Shown here piece by piece: positions 50,224 through 63,824 of a stretch of DNA of 64,000 bases. Position 1 is the first letter of the stretch. Every line of letters starts with the position of its first letter. The notes below the pieces were generated by a model. It saw only the letters and a list, made by a program, of their open reading frames with translations, was not told where the DNA came from and made no database searches. The position numbers and the translations under genes were made by a program. The DNA comes from Mesoplasma grammopterae ATCC 49580 (lineage in GTDB: Bacteria; Bacillota_I; Bacilli_A; Mycoplasmatales; Mycoplasmataceae). Location: positions 186,001-250,000 of the forward strand of contig NZ_JNJC01000001.1 in NCBI RefSeq assembly GCF_000701525.1, read 5' to 3'.

Positions 50224-52032
50224 GTGCAATTTTTGCATTATTTCAGCAACATGAACAACGTCTAAACCTATAACTATTTGCATTGCTTCAGTACCCATTC
50301 TTTTTATTCCGTAAGAACCAGCCTCTTTAATCTTACTTTCATCAATTTTAGAATTATCTTTTAAAATTAATCTTAGTCTAGTCATGCAATTATCAATAGA
50401 TACTATGTTATCTTCGCCTAATGCTTCAAATATTTTTTCAGCCATTACTTGATATTTATCTTCTGCTTTTGCATTATTTTGTTTTTTATCTTTAGATGCA
50501 ACAGTTACTTCATTTTCTTCTCTTCCTGGTGTTGGAAGATTTAATTTTTTAATTGTTGTATAGAATATTCCAAAATATGTTCCAAAAGCTATTGGTGTTA
50601 ATAATAAAACTCATAATGGGTTAGATGTAATTTTAAACACACCTTCTTTTGAAGCTGCAAATCCTCAAGATTGAGCAAATGATGCAATATAATCAATTAA
50701 TCCTGCACTAAATCCAAATCCTAATTGAATTTGCATACCTGTAGAAATTGCTACAAAAACACCAGCAAGTAACGCATGAATTACTAATAATATAGGAGAA
50801 ATAAATACAAATGAGAATTCAATTGGTTCAGTTATTCCTGAAACAAGTGAAACTAATGCGACCCCGCCTAAGAATCCTGCGATTTCTTTTCTATTTTCAG
50901 GTTTAGCTGTACATATCATTGCTATTGCAATTGCAGGTACACCACCCATCATAACAGGGAAGAATCCTCCTTGGAATAATCCTGATCCTTCAATTCCAGC
51001 AGCAAATGCATTAATGTCACCATTAACAATAGTTTCAGCTCCTGCATTACCTGTTATCGGATCAATTATATGTCCCTGAATAGGTAATTGGAATCAGAAG
51101 AATGTATTTAAAATGTTATGTAAACCAAAAGGTAATAATAATCTATTTAATATAGCGTATATAGCTGTACCAGGAATCGCAACTGCTGGATTAGTTGGGT
51201 CAGCTACAGCTCTTCCAAATAACATTAATACGTACTGAATTCAAGGTCAAATTATTGAAAAAAGTAATGCTGTTGGTATTACAGCAATTAAAGCTACCAT
51301 TGGAACAAATCTTCTTCCACTAAAAAATGAAAGAGCTTGTGGTAATTGAATATCTTTATATTTGTTATAGAAAAACGCTGATAAACAACCTGCTGTAATT
51401 CCTCCTAAAACTCCAATATTTAAAACGTATGCACCATCTGAAACATATTTAATTAGTTCTCCATTTGCTCCTTCATAAGTTGAGTTAATAGGAACATAAA
51501 AAAGTCCAGATAGTTTTCCTGATACTTCAACACCGATTACTTTTCCGGCATCATCAAGAATTGGTTTATAAATATCAAATCCCAAAGTTTTACCATATAT
51601 CATTGATGGTAAACTTCTTTCTACACTTGTTAATGCAATTAATGCAATATAAAATACTGCACTTACTAAAGCTACTTCTCCTCTATGATCTTTTGAAAGA
51701 CCAAACGCTATACCAATTGCAAAAAGTAAAGCTAAGTTATCAAAAACAATTTGACCAGGTTGCTGAATTACAAATGAAATTCAATATCCTATTGAACTTC
51801 CAACTCCATCTAAAATAGCACCTGTCGAATCAGTTGTATATGTAACTCCAAGAGCTCCAAATCTGTTTAAAATAGCGGCAAAAGGTAAAACTGCAATTGG
51901 AAATGCTAAAGCTTTTCCAAGTTCTTGTAATTTTGTTAAAATTTTGTTTCACTTGCTGCCACCACTTGTATTTAAAGCATTCTTTTTTCTATTTTTAGAT
52001 TCAGAATGCTTTTGTTTTAATTGTGTTAACAT
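50209..52032 (-). CDS. PTS system IICB component, probable N-acetylglucosamine/glucosamine type
   Basis: A 607-residue permease. The N-terminal IIC domain has about 10 hydrophobic helices and FGLHNILNTFFWFQ, a conserved pore motif. The C-terminal IIB domain starts near residue 530, with the phospho-Cys in IDNCMTRLRL. There is no IIA domain, so an EIIA must come from elsewhere. The protein brings in a hexose or amino sugar with phosphorylation. Amino-sugar specificity is inferred from nagA/nagB next door. An operator-like site lies at 52092-52105. TGA gives many Trp. Confidence 0.88.
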
Positions 52033-52091
52033 GAAAATCTCCTTTCAAAATAATTTTACTCAAAAACAAAATAATGTTAAAAAAATGATAA

Positions 52092-52105
52092 GGAAATTTT
52101 TTCCA
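52092..52105. promoter_or_regulatory. Operator-like motif upstream of the PTS gene
   Basis: Minus strand TGGAAAAAATTTCC, nearly palindromic, 60 bases before the PTS ATG and just after a possible TAAAAT -10. It matches the sites at 52580 and 56321. Confidence 0.5.
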
Positions 52106-52140
52106 CTATATTTTAGAATAAATAGAAATAAAAAAATAAT

Positions 52141-52452
52141 TTAGGCTACACCCGATATTCCTATTGCAAACATAACTATAGCAGCTATTATTGTTGCAAT
52201 AATCATAAAATAAAAAGCATAACTTGATCCTATGTCCATATATTTATATTTTCCTGAAACAATTTTAAAAGTTTGTTCCTTTTTGTATTTCTTTTTACGT
52301 GAATAAGAAATTGTAATTAAAATAAGTAAAATAGCCAGAATAACTAGTAATAATGATCCTAAAAGAAATAATCATCCTGCTTTTTCAGAAATTTTATTTG
52401 TCTGTTCTGCAGCTGCTAATAAAGTAATTTTATTTAAATTATATTTAATCAT
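52141..52452 (-). CDS. Small membrane protein, 103 residues
   Basis: It begins MIKYNLNKITLLAAAEQTNK, has one long hydrophobic stretch (WLFLLGSLLLVILAILLILI), a basic loop (SRKKKYKKE), and a second C-terminal one (YFMIIATIIAAIVMFAIGISGVA). GAAGGAGATAA precedes the ATG. It lies between the PTS and TIM-barrel genes, transcribed with the PTS strand. Family unknown. Confidence 0.6.
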
Positions 52453-52550
52453 TTTATCTCCTTCAAAATTCTTTAGTGTGTTTTATATTTTTATTCTGTA
52501 TTCAATAAGATTTTTCTTAAAAATACATTTATCTTGATTTTAATATTAAA

Positions 52551-52580
52551 TTGAGAAATTTGTTTTAAAAATAGCATAAT
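52551..52580 (+). promoter_or_regulatory. Promoter of the TIM-barrel gene
   Basis: TTGAGA (52551-52556), 18-base spacer, CATAAT (52575-52580). The operator-like motif begins at the last base of the -10, an arrangement expected for repression. Confidence 0.55.
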
Positions 52581-52593
52581 AGAAAAAAATTCC
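52580..52593. promoter_or_regulatory. Operator-like motif downstream of the -10
   Basis: TAGAAAAAAATTCC, identical at 12 of 14 positions to the PTS-side element. Confidence 0.5.
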
Positions 52594-52658
52594 AAATACA
52601 TTAACTTAGTTTGTTTTATCTTTGAATTGGGTATTATTAAGATATAAGGGGGAATAAT

Positions 52659-53567
52659 ATGAGATATTTATCTTTAACTGCTTCAGAGATTGAAAAACTT
52701 AATTCAAGTGAGTTAATTCAGTCAATAAAAAATTGCGAAGGAAGGATTTTGGTTAGTGAAAATATAGTTACACTTAATCCTTTACTACAAACTATAACAA
52801 ATTCAGAATTAGCTGCCGCAATGGGAGCAGATATTTTATTATTAAATTTATTTGATGCTGAAAAACCTGAAATAAAAGGAATGCCTAAAGAAATTAAACC
52901 ATTTGAATTAATTAAAAAGTTAAAAGAATTTACAGGTAGATCAATTGGTGTAAATTTGGAACCTGTTGATCCAAATTTTTCTGATCAGAATAAAGAATTT
53001 TGAAAAATGACTAAAGGAAGATTCGCAACTGTAGAAAATGTTAAAAAGTTAAAAGAACTTGGAGTTGACTTTATTGTTTTAACAGGAAATCCTGGAAATG
53101 GAATAACAAATGAAGAAGTTGTTAAATGTACAAAAAAAATTAAAAAAGTTTTTAATAACAATATCGCAATCTTTGCTGGAAAAATGCATGGAGCTGGTTT
53201 AGGAGATGCAATACTTAAAGATGAAGAAATAAGAGAATTAAAACTTGCTGGAGCTGATGTTATATTAATTCCTGCACCAGGGACAATTCCCGGAACAACA
53301 GTTGATTTAATATCAAAAAAAATTAATCTTATTCATGAGTTGGGATTATTATCTATGACATCAATTGGTACTTCTCAAGAAGGGGCTGACTCACAAACAA
53401 TAAAAACAATTGCATTAAATGCTAAAATGTGTGGAACTGATATTCATCATATAGGAGATACAGGTTATCCTGGAATAGCTGTGCCTGAAAACATTACAAC
53501 ATATAGTATTGTTATAAAAGGAATTCGCCACACTTATTTTAGAATGGCTTGCTCAATTAAACGATAA
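52659..53567 (+). CDS. Probable TIM-barrel protein of the amino-sugar locus
   Basis: A 302-residue soluble protein beginning MRYLSLTASEIEKLNSSELI. Alternating strands and helices such as GADILLLNLFDAE, GVDFIVLTGNPGNG, NIAIFAGKMHGAGLG, GADVILIPAPGTIPGTT and DIHHIGDTGYPGIA suggest a (beta/alpha)8 barrel with Gly-rich phosphate-binding loops. No catalytic family is recognised with confidence. It stands between the PTS and nagA on the plus strand, behind its own promoter and a motif shared with the PTS gene. Strong AAGGGGGAAT SD. It uses TGA once. Confidence 0.7.
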
Positions 53568-53570
53568 AAT

Positions 53571-53598
53571 GAAAAAGCGTTTATAAGCGCTTTTTTTA
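53571..53598 (+). terminator. Terminator after the TIM-barrel gene
   Basis: AAAAGCG/CGCTTTT stem, then a T-run of seven. Confidence 0.8.
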
Positions 53599-53677
53599 TT
53601 ACGTCAAAATATTAAAAAACAATACAAAAAGAGAATTATTTTCATAATTAGTTTTTTTATTGCTTCTTTACCAAATG

Positions 53678-53683
53678 TATAAT
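53678..53683 (+). promoter_or_regulatory. -10 box of the nagA pseudogene
   Basis: Perfect TATAAT, 20 bases before the TTG start; -35 is weak. Confidence 0.45.
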
Positions 53684-53702
53684 CAATATATAACAGGAGC
53701 GA

Positions 53703-54845
53703 TTGTTTATATTAATTAAAAATGGAAAGATTGTAACTCTAGAAAAAATAATCGAAAATGGATATATCAAAATAAAAGATAATAAAATATTTTTAATAAA
53801 TGAAGGTTCTACAATTTTAGAAGGAATTGATGTTCAAGATTCATGAATAATGTCAGGTTTCATTGATTGTCATGTTCATGGTGGATATGGTGTTGATTTT
53901 GAAACAGGAAATAAAAATAGATTTGAAATATTTTCAAAAGTGTTGCTAAAGAAGGAATAACAAAATATTATCAAGCTACAGTAACAAACTGTGAAATAGA
54001 CAATAATAAATATTTAAAAGAATTCAAAAAAATTTATGGAAGACAAAAACGAAGGTGCTAAATGCTTAGGAATTCATATGGGAGCTCCTTTTATTTCAAC
54101 AGAAAAAAAGGAGCTCACGATGAAAAATTATTAACACCACCAAATATTGAACTAACTAAAAAATGAAATGCGATTTCAGGAAACAATATAAAAATAATAA
54201 CATTTGCTTCTGACTTACAAGATGGTGCTTTTACTAGATATTGTATTGCTAATAACATTTTGCAAAGTATTGGCCAATCAAATATGGAGGCTAATCAATT
54301 CAAAAAAAGATTATTTATTATGTGTTAAACATATTTGTCATATTTTTAACACAATGAGTGGTATTGATCAAAGAAGGCCAGGTTTAACGACAGCAGCTTT
54401 AAATTATTCTGATGTTTTAGTAGAAATTATTTCTGATGGTGTTCATATAGATGATGAAGTATTAAAATTAATTTACAAAATTAAAGGCCCAGATCAAATA
54501 TCTATAATAACAGATTCAATGAACGCTAAGGGTTTAGATGATGGTAAATATAAATTAGGTAATTTAGAAGTTATTAAAGATGGTATGACAGCAAAATTAA
54601 GTTCTAATGAGGCTCTTGCTGGAGCAGGAGCAACTTTTGATCACAATGTTAGAAATTATAAAAGAGTTTGTAATTTGGAAATTACTGATTTGGCAAAAAT
54701 GGCTTCAACCAATATTGCTAAACAAATGAAATTATCTGATACAGGACCAATTGAAGTAGGGAAGCTTGCCGACATAGTTATACTTGATAATGAACCAAAA
54801 GTTTTATTAACAATTGGCAAAGGAAAAATTATTTATAAAAAATAA
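53703..54845 (+). pseudogene. nagA: N-acetylglucosamine-6-phosphate deacetylase, frameshifted
   Basis: Over about 381 codons, the length of an intact NagA, five frame segments read as one protein: SGFIDCHVHGGYGVDFE, VAKEGITKYYQATVTNCE, GAKCLGIHM, GAHDEKLLTPPNIEL, and HIFNTMSGIDQRRPGLTTAA onwards. Frame changes occur near 53936-53939, 54026-54032, 54103-54109 and 54302-54308, each at an A-run, alternately minus and plus one. Zinc ligands also changed: HLEGPF is HMGAPF and GHS is GQS. The last 213 residues are open from 54204. The start is uncertain (TTG, or a nearby non-ATG). NagA removes acetate from GlcNAc-6-P. Confidence 0.85.
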
Positions 54846-54870
54846 AATAGTAATTTAATTACTATTTTTT
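54844..54870. terminator. Bidirectional terminator
   Basis: AATAGTAATTTAATTACTATT is a perfect palindrome with T-runs on both strands, between nagA and cutC. Confidence 0.75.
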
Positions 54871-55527
54871 TACTATTTTTTTAAATTTGTTTATTTTATC
54901 AATATCTATTCCTGAGTTTCAAGTTCCATCAATTCTTGCAGCTGTACCTATATGAATTTCATCTGCGACTGGTATTATTTTTAAAATATTTTTTTCATTA
55001 ACTCCGCCACCCGCTAAAACTGTCACTTTATTTAAATTTTTAATTTTATTCAAATTTTCTGTATTTAACTCTATTGTTTCACCACACGCTGTCAATACTG
55101 TATTAACGCCCAATGAGTAAAGAGTTTCAATTCCTTTTTCAAAATTTTTAACTTGATCAAACGCTTTATGAAATGTTACGGTTTTATCACCTTTTAATTT
55201 CATTATTTTTTTCATTCTGTCTATATTTATTTCGCCTTCAGGAGTAATTATACCTACCACTATACCTGATACTTTTGTATTTTTAATATATTTTAAATCT
55301 TTTAGCATTTTTTCAAATTCATCTTCTGTATAATAAAAATCTCTTGCTGAAGGTCTTAAAATTACATTTACTGGTAACTTAGAATTTTCACCAGCTTGCT
55401 TAATTTCTTCATAGCTTGGAGTTAATCCGCCAACTTCAAGACTTGTGCAAAATTCAATACGATCAGCATTTGACTTATTTATATGTAAAATATCTTCTAA
55501 ATTTTTTGCAATAATTTCTAATATCAT
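54862..55527 (-). CDS. cutC: CutC-family TIM-barrel protein
   Basis: A 221-residue protein beginning MILEIIAKNLEDILHINKSN. The CutC hallmarks are ADRIEFCTSLEVGGLTPS near 21-38, VNVILRPSARDFYYTEDE near 53-70, VTFHKAFDQVKN and TVLAGGGVNEKN. CutC was first linked to copper tolerance, but the family is often next to amino-sugar genes. It is two bases after nagB, so it is co-translated with it. The role here is probably in sugar metabolism; that is inference. AGGAAAC is the SD and overlaps the nagB stop. Confidence 0.92.
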
Positions 55528-55529
55528 AA

Positions 55530-56255
55530 TTATTTGTTTCCTAACTGAGATGCAGCTTCTTCATCTACTATAACAATCACATTTGAGTGTTGTTGTAATA
55601 TTGTACAAGGTCACTCAACAGAAATTTCGCCTTGAACTAAATGCTTTATTGCTTTAGATTTATTTTTACCTGTTGCTAACAAAATTATTTCTTTAGCATT
55701 CATAATTGATTTAAGGCCCATAGAAATTGCTTTTTTTGGAACTTCATCAATATTTGTAAATAATCTAGAATTTGCTTTTATTGTTGATTCAGTTAATTTT
55801 ACTTCTGAAGTTAATGACTCAAAATCTGTATAAGGTTCGTTAAATCCAATATGGCCATTTATTCCTAAACCCAATATTTGTAAATCAACCCCACCATTTT
55901 TACTAATTAAAGAATCATATTCTGAAGGATTTTCAACATTTATGCCACTTGGAACATGTGTATTATTTAAATCAATATTAATATGATTAAACAATTTGTC
56001 ATTCATAAAATATCTATAAGATTGACTGTGTGTTGGTTCAAGTCCTTTATATTCATCTAAATTAAAAGTTTTAACTAATGCAAAATCAACTTCTCCTTGA
56101 TTGTAAAAATTTATCAAATTATTATATAAAGGTATTGGAGTAAAACCTGTTGCTAATCCAAGCACTATATTATTTTTTTCTTTTATTTTTTTTATTACTA
56201 TTTGCGAAGCTTCAAGTCCGACTTGCTCTTCATTTTCAAGTTTAATTACTTTCAT
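55530..56255 (-). CDS. nagB: Glucosamine-6-phosphate deaminase
   Basis: A 241-residue enzyme converting GlcN-6-P to fructose-6-P and ammonia, feeding glycolysis. GLATGFTPIPLYN near 33-45 binds phosphate, FNLDEYKGL near 65 has the catalytic Asp, and LGLGINGHIGFNEP near 128-141 holds the catalytic His. TGA gives a Trp late in the protein. Good AAGGAGTAAT SD. It is divergent from rpiR, which probably regulates it. Confidence 0.95.
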
Positions 56256-56319
56256 ATTACTCCTTATTTTATTTCCTTATTATTTTAATCTAAAAAACAA
56301 GCATTTTAACTTGGCCTAA

Positions 56320-56346
56320 TTGGAAATAATTTTAATGATGTATAAT
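56320..56346 (+). promoter_or_regulatory. Promoter of rpiR
   Basis: TTGGAA (56320-56325) and TATAAT (56341-56346) with a short 15-base spacer. The operator-like motif covers the -35 and spacer. Confidence 0.5.
56321..56334. promoter_or_regulatory. Operator-like motif between nagB and rpiR
   Basis: TGGAAATAATTTTA, 11 of 14 identical to the PTS-side TGGAAAAAATTTCC. Its place inside the rpiR promoter suggests autoregulation. Confidence 0.45.
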
Positions 56347-56377
56347 TAAAAAAAAGAATAATGGGGCATTATTTAAA

Positions 56378-57214
56378 ATGAATAAAGAAATTTTTAAAAT
56401 TGATGAAGAAGAAAATATCGATTCAACAAAAAACAATATGATTAAATACATAAATGAGAATACAAGTGATTTTTTGGCAATTAGTATCGACTCTATTGCA
56501 AGAAAAGTTGGTATTTCTGTTTCTTCTGTTTCAAGATTTTCACAAAAAATGGGTTTTAATAGTTTTAAGGATTTACAACTATATGTTAATGAAGAAAATA
56601 TTAAAAAAAATAAAAGCTACATTATAAACGATGGAACTACAATTGAAGAAATCATTGAAAATATTACAACATATAATTCTTATACAATAAAGGAAACATC
56701 TGATATTTTAAATAAAAATGAAATTGATAAAATAACTAAAAAAATTATTACTTCAAAGGTTGTTTTAATATACGGTGTTGGAAGTAGTGCACTTGCCGCT
56801 CAAGAGCTAAATACTAATTTAAAAAAGACAGGTATAAACTGTGCGTACTTTTCAGATTTTCATAGTGTTTTAGCAATTCTATCAACTTTTAATGATGATG
56901 GTTTGGTTATTTTAATTTCATCTTCTCTAAAAAGTCATGAAGTAAAATTTATTTATGATTATTGTTATAAAAATAAAATGCAAAATTTATTAATTACAAA
57001 AGATACAACAATATTAGAATATGAACCATCTTATAAGATAACTTTCAAAACAATTGATCAAAAAGAAAGATATTCATCTATTTCATCAAAAACCGCTCAA
57101 CTTTTTATTGCAGATATTATATTTAATAGTGTTGCAAATGATTTTGTTAAAAACAAAAAAGAATTAATAAAAAAAACAAATGATTTAATTTCTGAATGAA
57201 ATGAAATGAAATAA
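56378..57214 (+). CDS. RpiR/MurR-family transcriptional regulator
   Basis: A 278-residue regulator: an N-terminal HTH domain (SIDSIARKVGISVSSVSRFSQKMGF near 37-61), then a SIS domain near 110-250 (VVLIYGVGSSALAAQELNTN and LVILISSSLKS). RpiR proteins bind operators and sense a phosphosugar. Divergence from nagB and motif copies nearby suggest it controls the amino-sugar locus. It ends SEWNEMK with a TGA Trp. SD is weak (AATGGGGCATT). Confidence 0.93.
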
Positions 57215-57240
57215 AAAAATCTCTTTCGAGAGATTTTTAT
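57214..57240. terminator. Bidirectional terminator
   Basis: AAAAATCTCT, TTCG tetraloop, AGAGATTTTT: a perfect 10-bp stem between rpiR and pyrG. Confidence 0.9.
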
Positions 57241-58838
57241 TTTGTTTTCATAATTATAGCTTCCACAAATCCTTTGAATAATGGATTTGGTTTATTTGGT
57301 CTTGAAGTAAACTCAGGATGATATTGGCTACCAACAAAAAATGGGTGATTTGGTAATTCAATCATTTCAACTAATTTTTTTTCTTCATAAATACCTGAAA
57401 ACACTAAACCTTTTTCTTCTAATGGTTTTTTGTATTCGTTATTAAATTCATATCTATGTCTATGTCTTTCAAAAACTTCTCTACTTCCATAAAGTTTTTC
57501 AGCTTTTGTTCCTTCTTTAATTGTTGTTTTATAGAATGCTCCTAATCTTAATGTACCACCTAAATTTTGAACATCTATTCCTCTGATGAAATCAAAGATA
57601 AGAACAGCTCCTGAGTTATCAAATTCAGTTGAATTAGCTTCTGGTAAATTCAATCAATCTCTAGCCATTGAAATAGTTGCAATTTGCATTCCTAAACAAA
57701 TACCCAAATATGGAATACTATTTTCTCTAGCAAATTTAGAAGCTAAAATCATTCCTTCGATTCCTCTGTCTCCAAAACCTCCAGGAACCAAAATACCTTT
57801 TGCATTTTGTAAAACTTCTTTATAATTTGACTCATTTAATTTATCGGCTTGAATTCAATTGATTTTTAATTTTCTTTTAAATTCATATCCAGCAATTTTT
57901 AAAGATTCAATAACTGATAAATATGCATCCTGTAATTCAATATATTTTCCTACAAAAGTAACTTCGAATTCTTCTTTTGATGCTTTTATTTTTTCACAGA
58001 ATTTTATTCAAGATTCCATGTCTGTTATTTTAGTTTTAATTTGCAGTTGATCTAAAACTAAACCATGTAAGTTTTGCTCATACATTTCTAAAGGAACTTC
58101 ATATATTGATTCTTTATCGATTGCATCAATAACATTAGTTGTAGGAATATTACAAAATAATGAAATTTTTTCTTTAATTTCTTTTGAAGAATGTTTATCA
58201 GTTCTTTGAACAATAATATCAGGTTGGATTCCTAAACTTAATAATTCTTTAACTGACATTTGAATAGGTTTTGTTTTGTATTCTTTTGATGCATTTAGAT
58301 ATAAAAGTAAAGCAACATGAATAAACACAACATTTTCTTTTCCTTGTTCCATTCTTATTTGTCTAATAGCTTCAATGAACGGTTGAGATTCAATATCACC
58401 AACAGTACCACCAATTTCTGAAATGATAACATCAGCACCTGATGATTTAGCAGCTTGGTAAACTTTATTTTTAATTGAATCAGTTATGTGTGGAACTACT
58501 TGAATAGTTTGTCCACCTCAATCCCCACGTCTTTCAGCATTAATTGTTTCTAAGTAAATTTTACCTGCTGAAGTTGAAGACATTTTTGTTAACTTTTCAT
58601 CTATAAATCTTTCATAATGACCTAAATCTAAATCAGTTTCTCCACCATCATCAGTTACGAAGACTTCTCCATGTTGATATGGACTCATTGTTCCTGGGTC
58701 CACATTTAAATAAGGGTCAAATTTTTGCATAAAGACTTTTAACCCGCTCGCTTTTAATAAATTACCTAATGAACTTGCAGTAATTCCTTTACCTAAGCCA
58801 GAAACCACTCCACCTGTTACAAACACAAATTTTGCCAT
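57237..58838 (-). CDS. pyrG: CTP synthase
   Basis: A 533-residue enzyme that aminates UTP to CTP with glutamine. It begins [20 protein letters not shown], the synthetase P-loop. [20 protein letters not shown] and [11 protein letters not shown]-type blocks follow. The C-terminal amidotransferase has GDRGIEGMI-type and [20 protein letters not shown] motifs with the catalytic His-Glu. TGA gives Trp. It follows rpoE after a 72-base spacer with a terminator hairpin, the usual Firmicute order. Confidence 0.97.
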
Positions 58839-58863
58839 AATACTATCTCCTTTTTTTAAAAAA

Positions 58864-58902
58864 ATAAAAAAAGTTGCTAAAACATAAAAGTCGCAACTTT
58901 TC
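58864..58902 (-). terminator. Hairpin terminator in the rpoE-pyrG spacer
   Basis: Minus strand AAAGTTGC/GCAACTTT with a 15-base loop, then TTTT. Only about 26 bases remain to the pyrG ATG, leaving no room for a separate promoter. Confidence 0.75.
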
Positions 58903-58910
58903 TTTAATTA

Positions 58911-59324
58911 TTACATACTATCTTCATCATCATTGTAATAAATTGATGTTGAATCTTCTTCTTCCTCTTCGACAAAAAGGTCATCATAAACCTCTGGGTT
59001 TTCATCATCTTCATCTTCTGAAACCACTTCATCATTTTCGTCATCAGATTCATTTTTTTTCTTTTTAACTGGTTTTGAGTCAAATTTTTTCTTGATGTCC
59101 TCAATTTTTGAGTCGTCGCTTAACGCTCATTCACCTTTAGTAGAAAGAGCGAATCTAACATCAAGAACTAAATCACTATATAAATCTGCAATAGCTTCAT
59201 TTTCATCATTTTTGTGATTTATTGCTTTATCTTTGATTGATTCTCAAATAGCCATTAATTTCATTGGACTTTTACGTTTTCTTAAAAGCTCATAAGCCAA
59301 GTCAATATTTGATAAACTTTCCAT
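58911..59324 (-). CDS. rpoE: RNA polymerase delta subunit
   Basis: A 137-residue protein beginning MESLSNIDLAYELLRKRKSP. The N-terminal HARE-HTH-like fold is followed from about residue 80 by a very acidic tail of Asp/Glu (DDENDEVVSEDEDDENPE). Delta raises RNA polymerase specificity and recycling in Firmicutes. TGA encodes Trp near 32 and 70. It lies in the gltX-HD-rpoE run. Confidence 0.93.
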
Positions 59325-59348
59325 TCTATTCACCCTTACTCTCTATAT

Positions 59349-60557
59349 TTACATTACTTCTTTTGGAAAAAAGTATTTTTTAATTGTTTTTTCATCTTCA
59401 ATTAATTTAACTGTATTAGCCAATAAACTAAATTTAGTTAATGATTTCACTACATTGTTTTTGTCAACTATATAAATAGTTTGATCTTTGCCATCTGTTA
59501 CACCATCTTTATAAATGCTAGGTTTTTTAACCTTAGGTTCAATAAAATAGTATTTAGGATCTTTGCCGTCTTCTTTTAATAAGGTTTTAATTTCTCTTAT
59601 TTTAAATTCATCTGCCTCTTTTAATTTTAAGAAATTTCTATTAATTAGCCGATCAGATAAATCATTAAGAATATGGTCATTTTCTTTTTGACAACTTTTC
59701 ATGATATCAAACATTGTAAAATCATCTAAAATTAAGTATAAATGTATTGGAATATTTTGTCCATTAAAAATATAACTAAAATAATTATTTATTCTATCAT
59801 CCAAAAATTTATACCCTTTTTCATTTAAATCAACAATTCTTTCAAATCAGCTTATAAGTGTTACATCAAAAGCTGTTGATATTTTATGTTCATAAACTTG
59901 CTTATACATGTGGTATCTTCCAAGTAAATATGACTCAATTGCATGAATTGTTTTTTTAGGAAATATAATTTTGTCATCCATAATTCTAACATTTCTAATT
60001 AAAAATTCTGTATCTAGTGAAGAATAATTAACACCGCAATAATATGAATCTCTCATCAAGTAGTCTATTCTATCTGCATCTAATTGACTGCTAACTAATG
60101 AATTTAAAACTTTATTTGGATATTTACCTTCTAGTATAGCAATTATATCTTCAGGATCAATCTTGTGTTTTTTTAGAATTTTTGAAATGTTTCCTTCAGG
60201 ATTTCTAATTATATCAGCACTATATTCTTCATGACTTCTATTGCTTATTTTTTCAAATGTATGAGAAAACGGGCCATGACCAATATCGTGCATTAAACCT
60301 GCAAGTAAAACTATTTTCTTTTCTTTAGCTGATATTTTTTCAAAATCAGGCGCTTTAAGAAATTGAGAAATGATATGGTAAACACCTAAACAATGAGTAA
60401 ATCTTGTATGTGTTGCTCCAGCATAAGCAAATTGAGCTCCACCTAATTGAAGAATTCTTCTTAATCTTTGCATTTCTGGTGAATTAATTATTTCCATAAA
60501 AATCTCATCATGAATAAATATGTCACCGTGAATACTATCTCTAAAAACTTTTTCCAT
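59349..60557 (-). CDS. HD-domain phosphohydrolase (dGTPase-like)
   Basis: A 402-residue protein beginning MEKVFRDSIHGDIFIHDEIF. Metal-binding motifs are HTRFTHCLGVYH near 55-66 and AGLMHDIGHGPFSHTFE near 90-106 (H...HD), and SQLDADRIDYLMRDS near 160-174 supplies the later Asp. Related Firmicute proteins (YwfO) cleave dNTPs. The substrate here is not shown by sequence. It lies between gltX and rpoE, eight bases past gltX, likely one transcript. One TGA encodes Trp. Confidence 0.88.
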
Positions 60558-60566
60558 AATAATTAC

Positions 60567-63793
<3,227 letters not shown>

Positions 63794-63824
63794 TTTTATA
63801 TCCTCTTTTTTCTCTTTATTTAAT

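Noticed and set aside
54204-54845. The 213-codon open frame at the end of the nagA region, as an independent gene
   Set aside because: Its sequence continues the NagA protein started upstream in other frames and has no start context, so it is the tail of a pseudogene.
58839-58910. Bacillus-type pyrG attenuation by G addition
   Set aside because: No GGGC transcript start or matching pyrimidine arm is visible, so I do not claim that mechanism, only the unusual spacing.
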